Part shown: positions 19,822 through 29,255 of the stretch, one piece after another | Numbering within the stretch: position 1 is the stretch's first letter | Layout: each line of letters starts with the position of its first letter | Program-made: the position numbers and the translations under genes | The notes under the pieces: generated by a model | The model's database searches: none | The model's input: only the letters and a program-made list of their open reading frames with translations | Told to the model about the DNA's origin: nothing | Source of the DNA: Rhizobium leguminosarum bv. trifolii WSM2297 | GTDB lineage: Bacteria; Pseudomonadota; Alphaproteobacteria; Rhizobiales; Rhizobiaceae | Reading direction: 5' to 3' | DNA length: 64,000 bases | Assembly (NCBI RefSeq): GCF_000271845.1 | Contig: NZ_JH719395.1 | Location: 3,792,361 to 3,856,360, forward strand

Positions 19822-20793
19822 ATGGATTATTATGACATCTTCATCAGCGTTCTGAGCTCGACGATTCGCCTGTCGATCCCGCTGATCTTCACCGCCCTTG
19901 CCGGTCTGTTTTCGGAACGTGCCGGCATCTTCGATATCGGTCTCGAGGGCAAGATGCTGGGCTCGGCCTTTGCCGCCGCCTGCGTTGCCTATCTGACCGA
20001 TTCCGCCTGGCTCGGGCTCGGCGCCGGCATCGCCTGTTCGGTGGCGCTCAGCCTGGTGCACGGCTTTGCCTCGATCACCAACCGCGGCAACCAGATTGTC
20101 TCGGGTGTGGCGATCAATTTCTTCATCGCCGGCATCACCATCGTGCTTGGCCAGGCCTGGTTCGGCCAGGGTGGGCGCACGCCGCAGTTGCCGCCGGATG
20201 CGCGCTTCGCGCCGATTATCCTGCCCGGCGCCGATGCCATCCGCGACGTACCGATCGTCGGCCCGCTCTATGCCAACGTCATATCCGGCAACAATATCCT
20301 CACCTATCTCGCCTTCCTCGCCGTACCCTTTTCCTGGTGGGTGCTGTACCGCACACGCTTCGGCCTCCGGCTGCGCGCCGTCGGCGAAAATCCGGGTGCG
20401 GTAGATACCGCAGGGATCTCGGTCGCTTGGCTGCGCTATCGCGCCGTCATGTGCGCCGGCATCCTCTGCGGCTTTGCCGGCACCTATCTGGCGATCGCCC
20501 AGTCGGCCGCCTTCATCAAGGACATGTCGGCCGGCAAGGGCTATATCGCGCTCGCCGCCCTCGTCTTTGCCAAGTGGAAGCCGGTGCCTGTGATGTTTGC
20601 CTGCCTGCTCTTCGGCTTCCTCGATGCGCTGGCGAACTTCATGCAGGGCAAGCAGGTGCCGCTGATCGGCGAAGTGCCGGTTCAGGTCTTCCAGGCGCTG
20701 CCCTATATCCTCACCTGCATCCTGCTTGCAGGCTTCATCGGCGTCGCGACCCCGCCGAAGGCCGGCGGCGTGCCCTATACGAAGGAACGTTGA
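19822..20793 (+). CDS. Nucleoside-type ABC transporter permease 2
   Basis: 323 residues, same family as the preceding permease. It has the conserved FTALAGLFSERAGIFDIGLEGKMLG near the N-terminus, then several helices, YRTRFGLRLRAVGENPGAVDTAGI and the C-terminal block ALPYILTCILLAGFIG. GGAGCGGACG precedes ATG 19822; the upstream open extension is discarded. It lies 10 bases after permease 1 and 2 bases before cdd, so importer and salvage enzyme share a transcript. Confidence 0.92.
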   Translation: MDYYDIFISVLSSTIRLSIPLIFTALAGLFSERAGIFDIGLEGKMLGSAFAAACVAYLTDSAWLGLGAGIACSVALSLVHGFASITNRGNQIVSGVAINFFIAGITIVLGQAWFGQGGRTPQLPPDARFAPIILPGADAIRDVPIVGPLYANVISGNNILTYLAFLAVPFSWWVLYRTRFGLRLRAVGENPGAVDTAGISVAWLRYRAVMCAGILCGFAGTYLAIAQSAAFIKDMSAGKGYIALAALVFAKWKPVPVMFACLLFGFLDALANFMQGKQVPLIGEVPVQVFQALPYILTCILLAGFIGVATPPKAGGVPYTKER

Positions 20794-20795
20794 TC

Positions 20796-21185
20796 ATGTC
20801 CCACGATCTGTTCGAAGCCGCCCGCGGCGCCATGGCCTTTGCCCATGCGCCCTATTCGAAATTCCCGGTCGGTGCCGCGATCCGCGCCGAGGACGGCAAG
20901 GTCTATATCGGCGCCAACATCGAAAACCTCTCCTTTCCGCAAGGGTGGTGCGCCGAACCGACGGCGATCGGCGCCATGATCATGGGCGGCGCCAAAAAGA
21001 TCATCGAAATGGCCGTTATCGCCGAGAAGCTGCCGCTCTGCCCGCCCTGCGGCGGCTGCCGCCAGAAGATCTCCGAATTCGCCTCGAAGGACACAAAGAT
21101 CTATCTCTGTGATGAGGCGGGCGTGAAGAAGGTGATGACGATGGAAGAGCTGCTTCCCTTCAGCTTCGAGACGGAACTCGGATGA
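20796..21185 (+). CDS. cdd: Cytidine deaminase
   Basis: Deaminates cytidine/deoxycytidine to uridine/deoxyuridine in the cytoplasm. 129 residues, the small tetrameric type. Zinc ligands and catalytic Glu are visible: C52-A-E54 (WCAEPTA), and C85 and C88 in PCGGCRQ; NIENLSFPQG at 41-50 binds the sugar. The stop overlaps the ATG of the phosphorylase gene (ATGA), a sign of coupling. Confidence 0.95.
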   Translation: MSHDLFEAARGAMAFAHAPYSKFPVGAAIRAEDGKVYIGANIENLSFPQGWCAEPTAIGAMIMGGAKKIIEMAVIAEKLPLCPPCGGCRQKISEFASKDTKIYLCDEAGVKKVMTMEELLPFSFETELG

Positions 21186-21982
21186 AGGCGACGGTCAACC
21201 TGCTTGCCGCATTGTTCGGCGGTATCAAGCCGCGGCATGGCATCGTGCTCGGCTCCGGTCTCGGCTCCCTCGTCGCTCAGCTGGACGGCGCCGTCCGCGT
21301 TCCCTATCGCGATCTGCCGGGCTTTCCCGTCAGCGCCGTCTCCGGCCATGCGGGCGAGGTCGTGGCCGGCCGTCTCGGTGGCCAACCCGTGGTCATGCTC
21401 TCCGGCCGCGTGCATTATTACGAGAAGGGCGACGCCAACGCCATGCGGCTGCCGATCGAGGTGCTGAAGGCGTTGGGTGTCGAGGCGCTGATCCTGACCA
21501 ATTCGGCCGGATCGCTACGCGACGACATGCCGCCCGGTTCGGTGATGCAAATCACCGATCATATCAACTATTCCGGCATGAACCCGCTGATCGGCGAGGA
21601 AAGCGATCACCGTTTCGTCGGCATGACCAATGCTTACGATGCCGGCCTCGCGACCGCGATGCAGAAGGCAGCGGCAAAGCTCAAAATCGAGCTGGCGCAG
21701 GGTGTGTACATGTGGTTCTCCGGCCCAAGCTTCGAAACACCGGCTGAAATCCGCATGGCGCGTATTTTGGGCGCCGATGCTGTCGGCATGTCGACGGTGC
21801 CCGAGGTCATCATCTCAAGAATGCTGGGCCTGAGGGTTGCCGCCGCCTCGGTTATCACCAACTATGGCGCAGGCATGACCGGCAATGAGCTCAGTCATGA
21901 AGAAACCAAGGACATGGCGCCCGTTGGCGGCGCCCGTCTCGCCGCCATACTGAAAGAGATGCTTGCGACTGGAACGGGATGA
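21182..21982 (+). CDS. Purine nucleoside phosphorylase (trimeric type)
   Basis: 266 residues. It splits purine (deoxy)nucleosides with phosphate to base and (deoxy)ribose-1-phosphate. Family blocks are GIVLGSGLGSL, the phosphate-site SGRVHYYEKG, ILTNSAGSLRDDMPPGS, DHINYSGMNPLIG, the catalytic GPSFETPAEIRM and the base-site VITNYGAG. This is the PunA/XapA (mammalian-like) type, not DeoD. Its product feeds DeoB and DeoC, also encoded in this window. Confidence 0.93.
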   Translation: MKATVNLLAALFGGIKPRHGIVLGSGLGSLVAQLDGAVRVPYRDLPGFPVSAVSGHAGEVVAGRLGGQPVVMLSGRVHYYEKGDANAMRLPIEVLKALGVEALILTNSAGSLRDDMPPGSVMQITDHINYSGMNPLIGEESDHRFVGMTNAYDAGLATAMQKAAAKLKIELAQGVYMWFSGPSFETPAEIRMARILGADAVGMSTVPEVIISRMLGLRVAAASVITNYGAGMTGNELSHEETKDMAPVGGARLAAILKEMLATGTG

Positions 21983-22032
21983 TTTTAGGCCGGGTCGGCC
22001 AAAAATTTGAATCCTGTTCTAAATTAGATAGT

Positions 22033-22083
22033 TAGAGCATGATGTCATGAGAAAACGCTCACACTTTTCGGCATCATGCTCTA
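22033..22083. repeat. Short rhizobial palindrome between pnp and deoC
   Basis: 12-base arms TAGAGCATGATG (22033-22044) and CATCATGCTCTA (22072-22083) enclose a GAAAA...TTTTC-type centre. This dyad resembles a repeat seen many times in Rhizobiales genomes. It lies inside a transcription unit, so in RNA it would form a hairpin that could stabilise or attenuate the message. Confidence 0.7.
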
Positions 22084-22095
22084 GAGGAAGTGAAG

Positions 22096-22872
22096 ATGAA
22101 TAGCCATTCCATCCGGGAAACGGCGGCGGTCGCCCTTTCCCTTCTCGATCTCACCAATTTGAAGGATGATTGCACCGAGGCGCAGATCGACGTGCTTTGC
22201 GCCCGCGCGCAGACGCCCTATGGCAACAGTGCGGCGATCTGCATCTGGCCGCGCTTCGTCGGTTATGCCCGCAACATCCTCGGCACCGGCCATGCCGTGC
22301 GGATCGCCACCGTCGTCAACTTCCCTTCGGGTGACATGGAAGTGGCCGATGTCGCCGCCGAAACCCGTGAGGCGATTGCCGACGGCGCCGATGAGATCGA
22401 TCTAGTCATTCCCTACCGCAAGTTCATAGCCGGCAATGAAAAGGCCGTGACCGATATGGTCAAGGCAGTGCGCGCCGAATGCGCCGGTCCCATCCTGCTG
22501 AAAGTCATCATCGAGACCGGCGAATTGAAGGATGCGGCATTGATCCGCCGCGCCTCCGAGCTTGCCATCGACGCCGGCGCCGATTTCATCAAGACCTCCA
22601 CCGGCAAGGTCGCCGTCAACGCAACGCTCGAAGCCACCGACATCATGATCCGGGCCATTCGCGAAAGTGGACGCAAGGTCGGCTTCAAGCCGGCAGGCGG
22701 TATCGGCTCGGTGGCTGATGCAGCCCTATATCTGAGCTTGGCCGAAACCATTATGGCGCCGGACTGGGCGATGCCGTCGACCTTCCGCTTCGGCGCCTCC
22801 GGCCTGCTGGACGATATCCTGGCGGTCCTGAGCGGAACACAGTCTGCATCTGCCGTGGCGTCGAGCTATTGA
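22096..22872 (+). CDS. deoC: Deoxyribose-phosphate aldolase
   Basis: Cleaves 2-deoxyribose-5-phosphate to acetaldehyde and glyceraldehyde-3-phosphate. 258 residues, the length of E. coli DeoC. Seen: LLDLTNLKDDCTEAQI, VVNFPSGDM, EIDLVIPYRKF, LKVIIETGEL with a catalytic Lys, and DFIKTSTGKV containing the Schiff-base Lys. ATG 22096 has GAGGA 7 bases before it; a GTG at 22090 is the alternative. It is followed 1 base later by deoA. Confidence 0.95.
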   Translation: MNSHSIRETAAVALSLLDLTNLKDDCTEAQIDVLCARAQTPYGNSAAICIWPRFVGYARNILGTGHAVRIATVVNFPSGDMEVADVAAETREAIADGADEIDLVIPYRKFIAGNEKAVTDMVKAVRAECAGPILLKVIIETGELKDAALIRRASELAIDAGADFIKTSTGKVAVNATLEATDIMIRAIRESGRKVGFKPAGGIGSVADAALYLSLAETIMAPDWAMPSTFRFGASGLLDDILAVLSGTQSASAVASSY

Positions 22873-22873
22873 G

Positions 22874-24181
22874 ATGATTCCGCAGGAGATCATCCGGCGC
22901 AAACGTAACGGCGAGGAACTAGGCCCCGCCGATATCAACTCCTTCATCGCGGCTCTCGCTGCCGGCCATCTGTCGGAAGGCCAGATCGGCGCATTCGCCA
23001 TGGCTGTCTGGTTCAAGGGCATGTCGCGGGCCGAAACCGTCGCTCTGACGCTGGCGATGGCCAATTCCGGCGACCGGCTGCAATGGGCTGACATCGACCG
23101 CCCGGTCGCCGACAAACATTCGACTGGCGGCGTCGGCGACAATGTTTCGCTGATGCTGGCGCCGATCACTGCTGCCTGCGGCCTTGCCGTTCCGATGATA
23201 TCGGGGCGCGGCCTCGGCCATACCGGCGGCACGCTGGACAAGCTCGAATCCATTCCAGGCTATAGGATCACCCCGGATGCTCACCTGTTCCACAAGGTCG
23301 TGAAAGAGGCGGGATGCGCCATCATCGGCCAGACCGGAACCCTGGCGCCTGCCGACGGCAGGCTTTATGCCGTGCGCGATGTGACCGCCACCGTCGATTC
23401 CATTCCCCTCATCACCGCCTCCATCCTGTCGAAGAAGCTTGCTGCCGGGCTTCAGACCCTGGTGCTTGACGTTAAGGTCGGCAACGGCGCCTTCATGGCC
23501 GACCGCACCCAGGCCGAGATCCTGGCCCAGTCGCTGGTCGAGGTGGCCAATGGCGCCGGTGTCAAGACTTCGGCGCTGATCACCGACATGAACCAGCCGC
23601 TCGCCGATGCCGCCGGCAATGCCGTTGAAATGCGCAACTGCCTGGATTTCCTGGCGGGTGGGAAGGCGGACACCCGGCTTCAGACCGTCGTTCTTGCCTT
23701 CGCCGCCGAAATGCTGGTGAAATCGGGCATTGTCGCGTCGTCTGACGAAGCCGAAGGGATGGCGCGTCGGGCCTTGTCATCGGGGAGGGCGGCCGAGATC
23801 TTCGCTCGCATGGTCTCCATGCTCGGCGGTCCGGCCGATCTCATCGAAAAGCCCGACAAATATCTGGCCAGGGCGCCGGTGAAAAAACCTGTTCCGGCCA
23901 GCCGGGCCGGCTGGCTTTCCGCCTGCGATGTCCGAGGTATCGGCGTCAGTGTCATCGATCTCGGCGGCGGAAGACGCCATCCCCAGGACCGGATCGACCA
24001 CCGCGTCGGCTTCTCCGAACTCCTGCCGCTCGGCACCCGCGTCAGCGCCGGCGAACCGATTGCGGTGGTTCACGCCGCCGACGAAGCGGCGGCGGAAAGG
24101 GCAGCGGCCGCGCTTGCCGCGCACTACCGCATCACCGAGGAAAAGCCGGAACAGACGCCGGTGATTTCGGCCAGGATCTGA
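22874..24181 (+). CDS. deoA: Thymidine phosphorylase
   Basis: Pyrimidine nucleoside phosphorylase (thymidine + Pi to thymine + deoxyribose-1-phosphate), 435 residues, close to the E. coli length of 440. Motifs: the phosphate-binding DKHSTGGVGD, SGRGLGHTGGTLDKLESIPG, the catalytic DVKVGNGAFM and ALITDMNQPL. The C-terminal alpha/beta domain contains GGGRRHPQDRIDHRVGF. It ends the plus-strand nucleoside operon; the convergent gene begins 6 bases later with no clear terminator between. Confidence 0.95.
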   Translation: MIPQEIIRRKRNGEELGPADINSFIAALAAGHLSEGQIGAFAMAVWFKGMSRAETVALTLAMANSGDRLQWADIDRPVADKHSTGGVGDNVSLMLAPITAACGLAVPMISGRGLGHTGGTLDKLESIPGYRITPDAHLFHKVVKEAGCAIIGQTGTLAPADGRLYAVRDVTATVDSIPLITASILSKKLAAGLQTLVLDVKVGNGAFMADRTQAEILAQSLVEVANGAGVKTSALITDMNQPLADAAGNAVEMRNCLDFLAGGKADTRLQTVVLAFAAEMLVKSGIVASSDEAEGMARRALSSGRAAEIFARMVSMLGGPADLIEKPDKYLARAPVKKPVPASRAGWLSACDVRGIGVSVIDLGGGRRHPQDRIDHRVGFSELLPLGTRVSAGEPIAVVHAADEAAAERAAAALAAHYRITEEKPEQTPVISARI

Positions 24182-24187
24182 CGCGGT

Positions 24188-24721
24188 TTACTGCTTGAGG
24201 CTGAGCGAACCGTCGGCGACGGAATAGGAGGCCAGCTTCCGCAGGAAGCTCATGCCGACCAGCGTCGTCGTCAGTGCATCGTCCTTGAGCACGAAGGCTT
24301 CGACCTCCCGCACGCGGATGCCGCCGATTTCCACCCGGTCGAGCATCACATGCGCCGCCTTCGTCTGGCCGTTGGCGGTGTTCACCCCATAGCGGAAATC
24401 GAGTTGGTTGGCCGTGTAGCCGAGCCGGCGGGCAAGCGTCTCGTTGAGCGCGACATAGGTGGCGCCGGTGTCGATCAGGCCCTGCACCGGCTTGCCGTTG
24501 ATCTTGAAGCTGCCGGTATAGTGGCCCTGCGCATCCGCCTGCAGACGGATCGCATTGCTGGCGGGGACCGGCGCGGGGGCGGCTGGCTTGTCGCTTTCGG
24601 TCGATAGATAATTGGCGGAGAGGGCGTCGGCGGGATGCTCGCCGGTGTTTCCGAAGAAGGAGGGCGCCTGTGTGGCCAGCACCGCGGCGATGCTGGCGAA
24701 TATGACGGTACGCACGAGCAT
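24188..24721 (-). CDS. Retropepsin-like aspartic protease, membrane-anchored
   Basis: 177 residues. An N-terminal hydrophobic anchor (about 1-20) and a linker rich in Ala/Pro precede a clan AA aspartic protease domain (TIGR02281-like). The catalytic motif is LIDTGATYVAL with DTG at 84-86. The second half has VGMSFLRKLASY, typical of the bacterial retropepsin-like family in which a homodimer forms the active site. The frame is open 48 bases further upstream, but AGGAAGGA precedes ATG 24721. The substrate is unknown. Confidence 0.85.
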   Translation of the reverse strand: MLVRTVIFASIAAVLATQAPSFFGNTGEHPADALSANYLSTESDKPAAPAPVPASNAIRLQADAQGHYTGSFKINGKPVQGLIDTGATYVALNETLARRLGYTANQLDFRYGVNTANGQTKAAHVMLDRVEIGGIRVREVEAFVLKDDALTTTLVGMSFLRKLASYSVADGSLSLKQ

Positions 24722-24823
24722 GAAACAGAAATCCTTCCTGTATAAACCCGGCTTCATGCAGGGCCTCATGCTTCCAGCTTGCTAAGCCTCAAATCCTGAT
24801 AAGTCGCTAAGATCGATAGAAAA

Positions 24824-24849
24824 AGGCCCGGAACGAACGATCCGGGCCT
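24824..24849 (-). terminator. Terminator of upp
   Basis: A 9-bp stem AGGCCCGGA (24824-24832) and TCCGGGCCT (24841-24849) is followed, read on the minus strand, by TTTTT. It sits 34 bases after the upp stop and serves the minus strand. Confidence 0.85.
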
Positions 24850-24882
24850 AAACTCTTTCGATTTGGTAAAGGAACGCTGAAA

Positions 24883-25512
24883 CTATTTGGTGCCGTACAT
24901 GCGGTCGCCGGCATCGCCGAGGCCAGGCATGATATAGCCCTTCTCGTTGAGATGACTGTCGATCGATGCGGTGAAAACCGGAACATCGGGATGGGCGGCG
25001 CGGAAGCTGCGGATGCCTTCCGGGGCGGCAAGCAGGCAGAGGAAGCGGATATTGTGGGCGCCGCGCTCCTTGAGCTTGTCGATCGCTGCAATCGATGAAT
25101 TGCCGGTCGCCAGCATCGGGTCGACGACGATGATCAGGCGCTCGGCCACATCTTCCGGCGCCTTGAAGTAATATTCGACCGGCTGCAGCGTCTCGTGATC
25201 GCGGTAGACGCCGATATGCGAGACGCGGGCGGAGGGCACGAGATCAAGCATACCTTCGAGCAGTCCGTTGCCGGCGCGCAGGATCGAGGCGAAGACCAGC
25301 TTCTTGCCCTCGAGGATCGGCGATTCCATCGTCTGTAGCGGCGTCTCGATTGTTGCCATGGTGAGTTCGAGATCGCGGGTCACCTCGTAACAGAGCAGCG
25401 TAGAGATTTCGCGCAGCAGGCGCCGGAAACTTCCCGTCGATGTCTCCTTGCGCCGCATGATGGTGAGTTTGTGCTGCACCAGCGGGTGATCGATGACCGT
25501 AACGCCGTCCAT
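24883..25512 (-). CDS. upp: Uracil phosphoribosyltransferase
   Basis: Salvages uracil with PRPP to UMP. 209 residues from ATG 25512 ([16 protein letters not shown]), the usual length; an ATG 15 bases earlier is possible but gives an atypical extension. Seen: RDLELT, the flexible-loop region, the PRPP motif [11 protein letters not shown], and the uracil-site end [18 protein letters not shown]. It completes pyrimidine salvage with cdd and deoA. A terminator follows. Confidence 0.96.
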   Translation of the reverse strand: MDGVTVIDHPLVQHKLTIMRRKETSTGSFRRLLREISTLLCYEVTRDLELTMATIETPLQTMESPILEGKKLVFASILRAGNGLLEGMLDLVPSARVSHIGVYRDHETLQPVEYYFKAPEDVAERLIIVVDPMLATGNSSIAAIDKLKERGAHNIRFLCLLAAPEGIRSFRAAHPDVPVFTASIDSHLNEKGYIMPGLGDAGDRMYGTK

Positions 25513-25630
25513 GGGGAAGCCTTTCATTCTTTCTATCGAATGTTTCTTTCACGGAAATCGGCCCGACTGCAAGAGTGGAGGCCAATTTGCGCCGATCATC
25601 CCCAGCCTCTTAAGGCTTCACATTTAGCCC

Positions 25631-26599
25631 TTAGAGCCGGGCGAGCAGGGCCTTACGGGTCGCTTCGTCGACGAAGGCCGCCTCGATCGCCGTGCGCGTC
25701 ATGGCATCGATCTCGGCGTCGCTGAAGCCGAAGGCCCCGGCGGCAAGCTCGTATTCCCGCGCGAGCGAGGTATGGAAAAACGGCGGATCGTCCGAGCTGA
25801 TCGTCACCCGAACGCCCGATTCCTTCAGCCGGCGCAGCGGATGCGAAGCAAAATCGGGAAAGACGCCGAGCGCTATATTGGAGCCCGGGCAGACCTCGAG
25901 CACGGTGCCGAGATCGGCAAGCCGCTTCACCAGATTGAGATCCTCGACGGCGCGCACGCCATGGCCGATGCGCGCCGGGCGCACCGCATCGAGCGCGTCG
26001 GCAACGCTGAAGGCGCCGCAGACCTCGCCGGCATGAATTGTCAGCCCCAGGCCCGCATCCCGGGCGATATCGAAGGCCCTGATATAATCGGCGACGCGAC
26101 CCATGCGCTCTTCGCCGGCAAGATTGAAGCCGGTGATCAAAGGGTTGCCTGCCTTGGCAGCGTATTCGGCGGCACCGATCACACTCTCCGGACCGAAATG
26201 CCGCTCGCCGGTGACGATCAGCCGGGCCTCGATGCCGCTCTTTTCCCTGGCCCGCCGGATCCCTTCGCAGATGCCTGAGATATAGGCATCGGCGCCGAGC
26301 CCGATGCGTTTCCCATGGTCGGGCGAAACGATCAGTTCGCTGTAGATCGTATGGATACCGGCTAGTTCGTCGAGATAGGTTTCGGTCAGAAGCGCATAAT
26401 CCTCCTCGGTCCTGTAGACCTCGGAAACCTTGTCGTAACATTCGAGGAAGCTTGCGAAATCATGCCAGACATAGGCGCCGTCGCGAAGCTCTCCGCTGAT
26501 ATCGACGCCGTATTTGCGCGCCTGCGCCTCGGTGAGTCGAGGCGGTGCCGCACCCTCCAGATGGCAGTGCAGCTCGACCTTCTTCAAATGCGATGTCAC
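25631..26599 (-). CDS. add: Adenosine deaminase
   Basis: Deaminates adenosine/deoxyadenosine to inosine/deoxyinosine. 322 residues. Metal ligands are seen in HCHLEGA (H11, H13), TIHAGEVCG and ISSDDPPFF (metal-binding Asp); HGVRAVED carries the catalytic His. The ATG overlaps the deoB stop (26596-26599), so deoB and add are cotranscribed in that order. The product inosine is a substrate for the phosphorylase at 21182. Confidence 0.94.
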   Translation of the reverse strand: MTSHLKKVELHCHLEGAAPPRLTEAQARKYGVDISGELRDGAYVWHDFASFLECYDKVSEVYRTEEDYALLTETYLDELAGIHTIYSELIVSPDHGKRIGLGADAYISGICEGIRRAREKSGIEARLIVTGERHFGPESVIGAAEYAAKAGNPLITGFNLAGEERMGRVADYIRAFDIARDAGLGLTIHAGEVCGAFSVADALDAVRPARIGHGVRAVEDLNLVKRLADLGTVLEVCPGSNIALGVFPDFASHPLRRLKESGVRVTISSDDPPFFHTSLAREYELAAGAFGFSDAEIDAMTRTAIEAAFVDEATRKALLARL

Positions 26600-27816
26600 A
26601 GAAAACTCCTTCCGTGCGATCCGGTCGGAATGCCGAGATGGCGCGCGATACTTTCGCCGATATCGGCATAGCTGCGGCGCACGCCGATCGAACGTGACCG
26701 GATGCCGGGGCCATAGGCGATGACAGGTACGCGCTCGCGCGTGTGGTCGCTGCCGCGCCAGGTCGGATCGCAGCCGTGGTCGGCGGTGAGCACGACGAGA
26801 TCGCCGGGCTTCAGTTTCTTGTGGACTTCGGGCAAACGTGCATCAAAGGCTTCGAGGGCCGCGGCATAACCCGGCACGTCGCGGCGATGGCCGTAAATCA
26901 TGTCGAAATCGACGAAATTGGTGAAGACGAGATCGCCGTCCTCGGCCTCGTCGATGGTGGAAAGCGTCGCATCCATCAGCGCCTCGTTGCCGTTCGCCTT
27001 GATGACCCTGGAAATGCCCTGATGCGCGAAGATGTCGCCGATCTTTCCCACCGCATGCACGTGCCGGCCGTGCTCGATAATCCGGTCAAGCAAAGTCGGT
27101 TCCGGCGGCAATACGGAGAAATCGCGCCGGTTTCCGGTGCGCTGGAAGGTGGAGAAGGACTGGCCGATGAAGGGCCGGGCGATGACGCGGCCGATATTGT
27201 AGCGATCGAGCAGTCCCCGAGCTATCTGGCAGAAAGCAAGCAGCCGTTCGAGGCCGAAATGCACTTCGTGCGCTGCCACCTGGAAGACCGAATCCGATGA
27301 GGTGTAGCAGATCGGCTTGCCGGTTCGGATATGCTCCTCGCCGAGCCGGGCAATGATCTCCGTTCCCGAAGCATGGCAGTTGCCGAGAATGCCGGGCACA
27401 TCTGCCGCTTTGCACAGCGCCTCGATGAGTTCCTCGGGAAAGGCATCGCCCTCTATCGGAAAGTAACCCCAGTCGAACGTAACAGGTGTTCCCGCGATCT
27501 CCCAATGGCCTGAAGGCGTATCCTTGCCGCGGGAAATTTCGCTGGCGGCGCCATAAATACCATAGACCTTCTCGGGGACGGGCATGCCGGCCGGGAAACG
27601 GCCCGAGGCGGAGCGTGCGATCTGCATCAGCCCGAGTTCCGACAGGTTGGGCAGGGAAAGAGGCCCGCTGCGCAATCCGGCGCGATCTCCCGCTCCGGCC
27701 GAGCAGAATTCGGCGATATGACCGAGCGTATCGGCACCCTCGTCGCCATAGGCCGCCGCATCCGGCGCTCCGCCGACGCCGAAAGAATCCAGAACGAAAA
27801 GAAAGGCACGCGCCAT
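26596..27816 (-). CDS. deoB: Phosphopentomutase
   Basis: Interconverts (deoxy)ribose-1-phosphate and -5-phosphate, linking the phosphorylases to DeoC. 406 residues from ATG 27816 ([20 protein letters not shown]); the open frame further upstream lacks family residues. Alkaline phosphatase-superfamily metal and nucleophile motifs are present: the first Asp in LDSFGVG, the [13 protein letters not shown] block with the phosphorylated Thr, and [19 protein letters not shown]. Confidence 0.95.
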   Translation of the reverse strand: MARAFLFVLDSFGVGGAPDAAAYGDEGADTLGHIAEFCSAGAGDRAGLRSGPLSLPNLSELGLMQIARSASGRFPAGMPVPEKVYGIYGAASEISRGKDTPSGHWEIAGTPVTFDWGYFPIEGDAFPEELIEALCKAADVPGILGNCHASGTEIIARLGEEHIRTGKPICYTSSDSVFQVAAHEVHFGLERLLAFCQIARGLLDRYNIGRVIARPFIGQSFSTFQRTGNRRDFSVLPPEPTLLDRIIEHGRHVHAVGKIGDIFAHQGISRVIKANGNEALMDATLSTIDEAEDGDLVFTNFVDFDMIYGHRRDVPGYAAALEAFDARLPEVHKKLKPGDLVVLTADHGCDPTWRGSDHTRERVPVIAYGPGIRSRSIGVRRSYADIGESIARHLGIPTGSHGRSFL

Positions 27817-27924
27817 TTTACACCCGAATAAGCCAATCGCCGGCCTCTGGAGTGCCAGAGGTGACGGGGATCCAGCCATATAATGCTGCGGCCGGCTTGG
27901 CAAATTTGAGTTGGGGAAGAGGTG

Positions 27925-28506
27925 TCAGCAGTCGCCGCAGGGGATCGATTCGCCCTGCCGCTGGCGGTAGTAGAAACTGCGGCTGATGGTAATCGTGCGC
28001 ATGCCATCCGGCATGAAATTCGGCGCAAACAGGAACATCGTATAGGGGATGCTGAGCTCGGTGCGAACGAGGAAACTGTTCGCCGTCTTCATGTCAGCCG
28101 GCACATTGCTCACGGTCGTGTTCTTGCCATAGGGCACCGTGCCGTCCTGCGCCCAGGACCACAGCACCTTCGCATTGGCGCCGGTGTCGATGGTAATGCC
28201 GGTGATCTTCAATCTCAGCGATGTCGTGTTATAGGGCACGAAGATCGAGTTTGCGACCGACGGCATCTGCGCGAGCGTGCTCTTGGTGATGGATTGCTGC
28301 TGGGTGACGAGGTCGGCGATTGAACCTGCGGCGCGTGTCACCCGCTTGCTGACGCTGAGGCCGACCGTGATCTCGAAAGCGCCGATATAGAGCATGACGA
28401 GCACGGGAAAGAGGATCGCGAATTCGATCGCGCCGGCGCCGTTGCGCTCTCGGGCCAGCCGCCGCGCCGTCAATACCAGTCTGGTGAACGGGTTGAGAAG
28501 CGCCAT
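27925..28506 (-). CDS. TadE-like pseudopilin 2
   Basis: 193 residues. The N-terminal basic stretch is followed by the TadE signature GAGAIEFAILFPVLVMLYIGAFEI, a prepilin-like hydrophobic helix, then a variable periplasmic domain ending with a Cys pair (IPCGDC). TadE-like pseudopilins assist Flp pilus assembly and are processed by the CpaA peptidase. Its ATG overlaps the stop of the preceding TadE-like gene (TAATG). Confidence 0.85.
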   Translation of the reverse strand: MALLNPFTRLVLTARRLARERNGAGAIEFAILFPVLVMLYIGAFEITVGLSVSKRVTRAAGSIADLVTQQQSITKSTLAQMPSVANSIFVPYNTTSLRLKITGITIDTGANAKVLWSWAQDGTVPYGKNTTVSNVPADMKTANSFLVRTELSIPYTMFLFAPNFMPDGMRTITISRSFYYRQRQGESIPCGDC

Positions 28507-29141
28507 TATGGATACTGCTCGTTCTGGAAGGCCGCGGTGGCGACGATCAGGTAATCCCTCGGCATCGAACCGTCGGAGGGCCGTATCGTCGCGATATAAG
28601 GCCGGACCAGATCCGTGATGATTTCCCAGCGGTAGTAGGCGCGGACCATGTTGATGGCGCCGGTGCCGCCCGGTGCATATTTGAAGGCAGCCGTGTTGAG
28701 GTCCGCATATCTGTCGGTGGAGAGCTTGGGAATCGTCGTCGGAATGGCCAAGAAGGTGCTGAACGTCTGCACATCCAGGTAGAGCTTGCTCGGCGTAGCC
28801 ACTTCGGTCGCCGAGCAGCGGATCAGGATCGAGATCTCATTGCAGAAAGCCTGGCGGAACTGCGTCTGGCTCATATCGGTCGTGCGGCCGAGATTATAGG
28901 TAATCTGCCCGGTTCGCATCTTGCGGCTCATCGTATCGACCGCGTTGGAGACGAGTTCCTCGGCAGCAAAGGCGACGAAGGTTTCGAGGATTGCGAAAAT
29001 CACCAGGAAATAGGGAATGGCGAGCAAGGCGAATTCGATCGCCGCAGCCCCCTCGCGCGAGCCGGCGAGAGCGCGAAACCGCAAGAAACGGAACGGCGCT
29101 GGGGAATGCGCCTTATCCGTCTTCTGATCAATTACCGTCAT
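28506..29141 (-). CDS. TadE/TadG-like pseudopilin 1
   Basis: About 211 residues from ATG 29141 (MTVIDQKTDKAH). The TadE signature REGAAAIEFALLAIPYFLVIFAILE is followed by a periplasmic domain with two Cys (CNE...CSA). A longer open frame begins at 29177, but that extension looks unlike the family. It is translationally coupled to the second TadE-like gene. A large TadG with a von Willebrand domain is not encoded in this window. Confidence 0.83.
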   Translation of the reverse strand: MTVIDQKTDKAHSPAPFRFLRFRALAGSREGAAAIEFALLAIPYFLVIFAILETFVAFAAEELVSNAVDTMSRKMRTGQITYNLGRTTDMSQTQFRQAFCNEISILIRCSATEVATPSKLYLDVQTFSTFLAIPTTIPKLSTDRYADLNTAAFKYAPGGTGAINMVRAYYRWEIITDLVRPYIATIRPSDGSMPRDYLIVATAAFQNEQYP

Positions 29142-29255
29142 AGCCTGGACCCGAGCGACATTCTCTGTCCGCCACACTAGGATCCGTTCGTTGATTTTCC
29201 GTTTCAGTGTGACACGACGATTTTAACGAATGGCCGAAGAAGTGAGATAAGCCAA

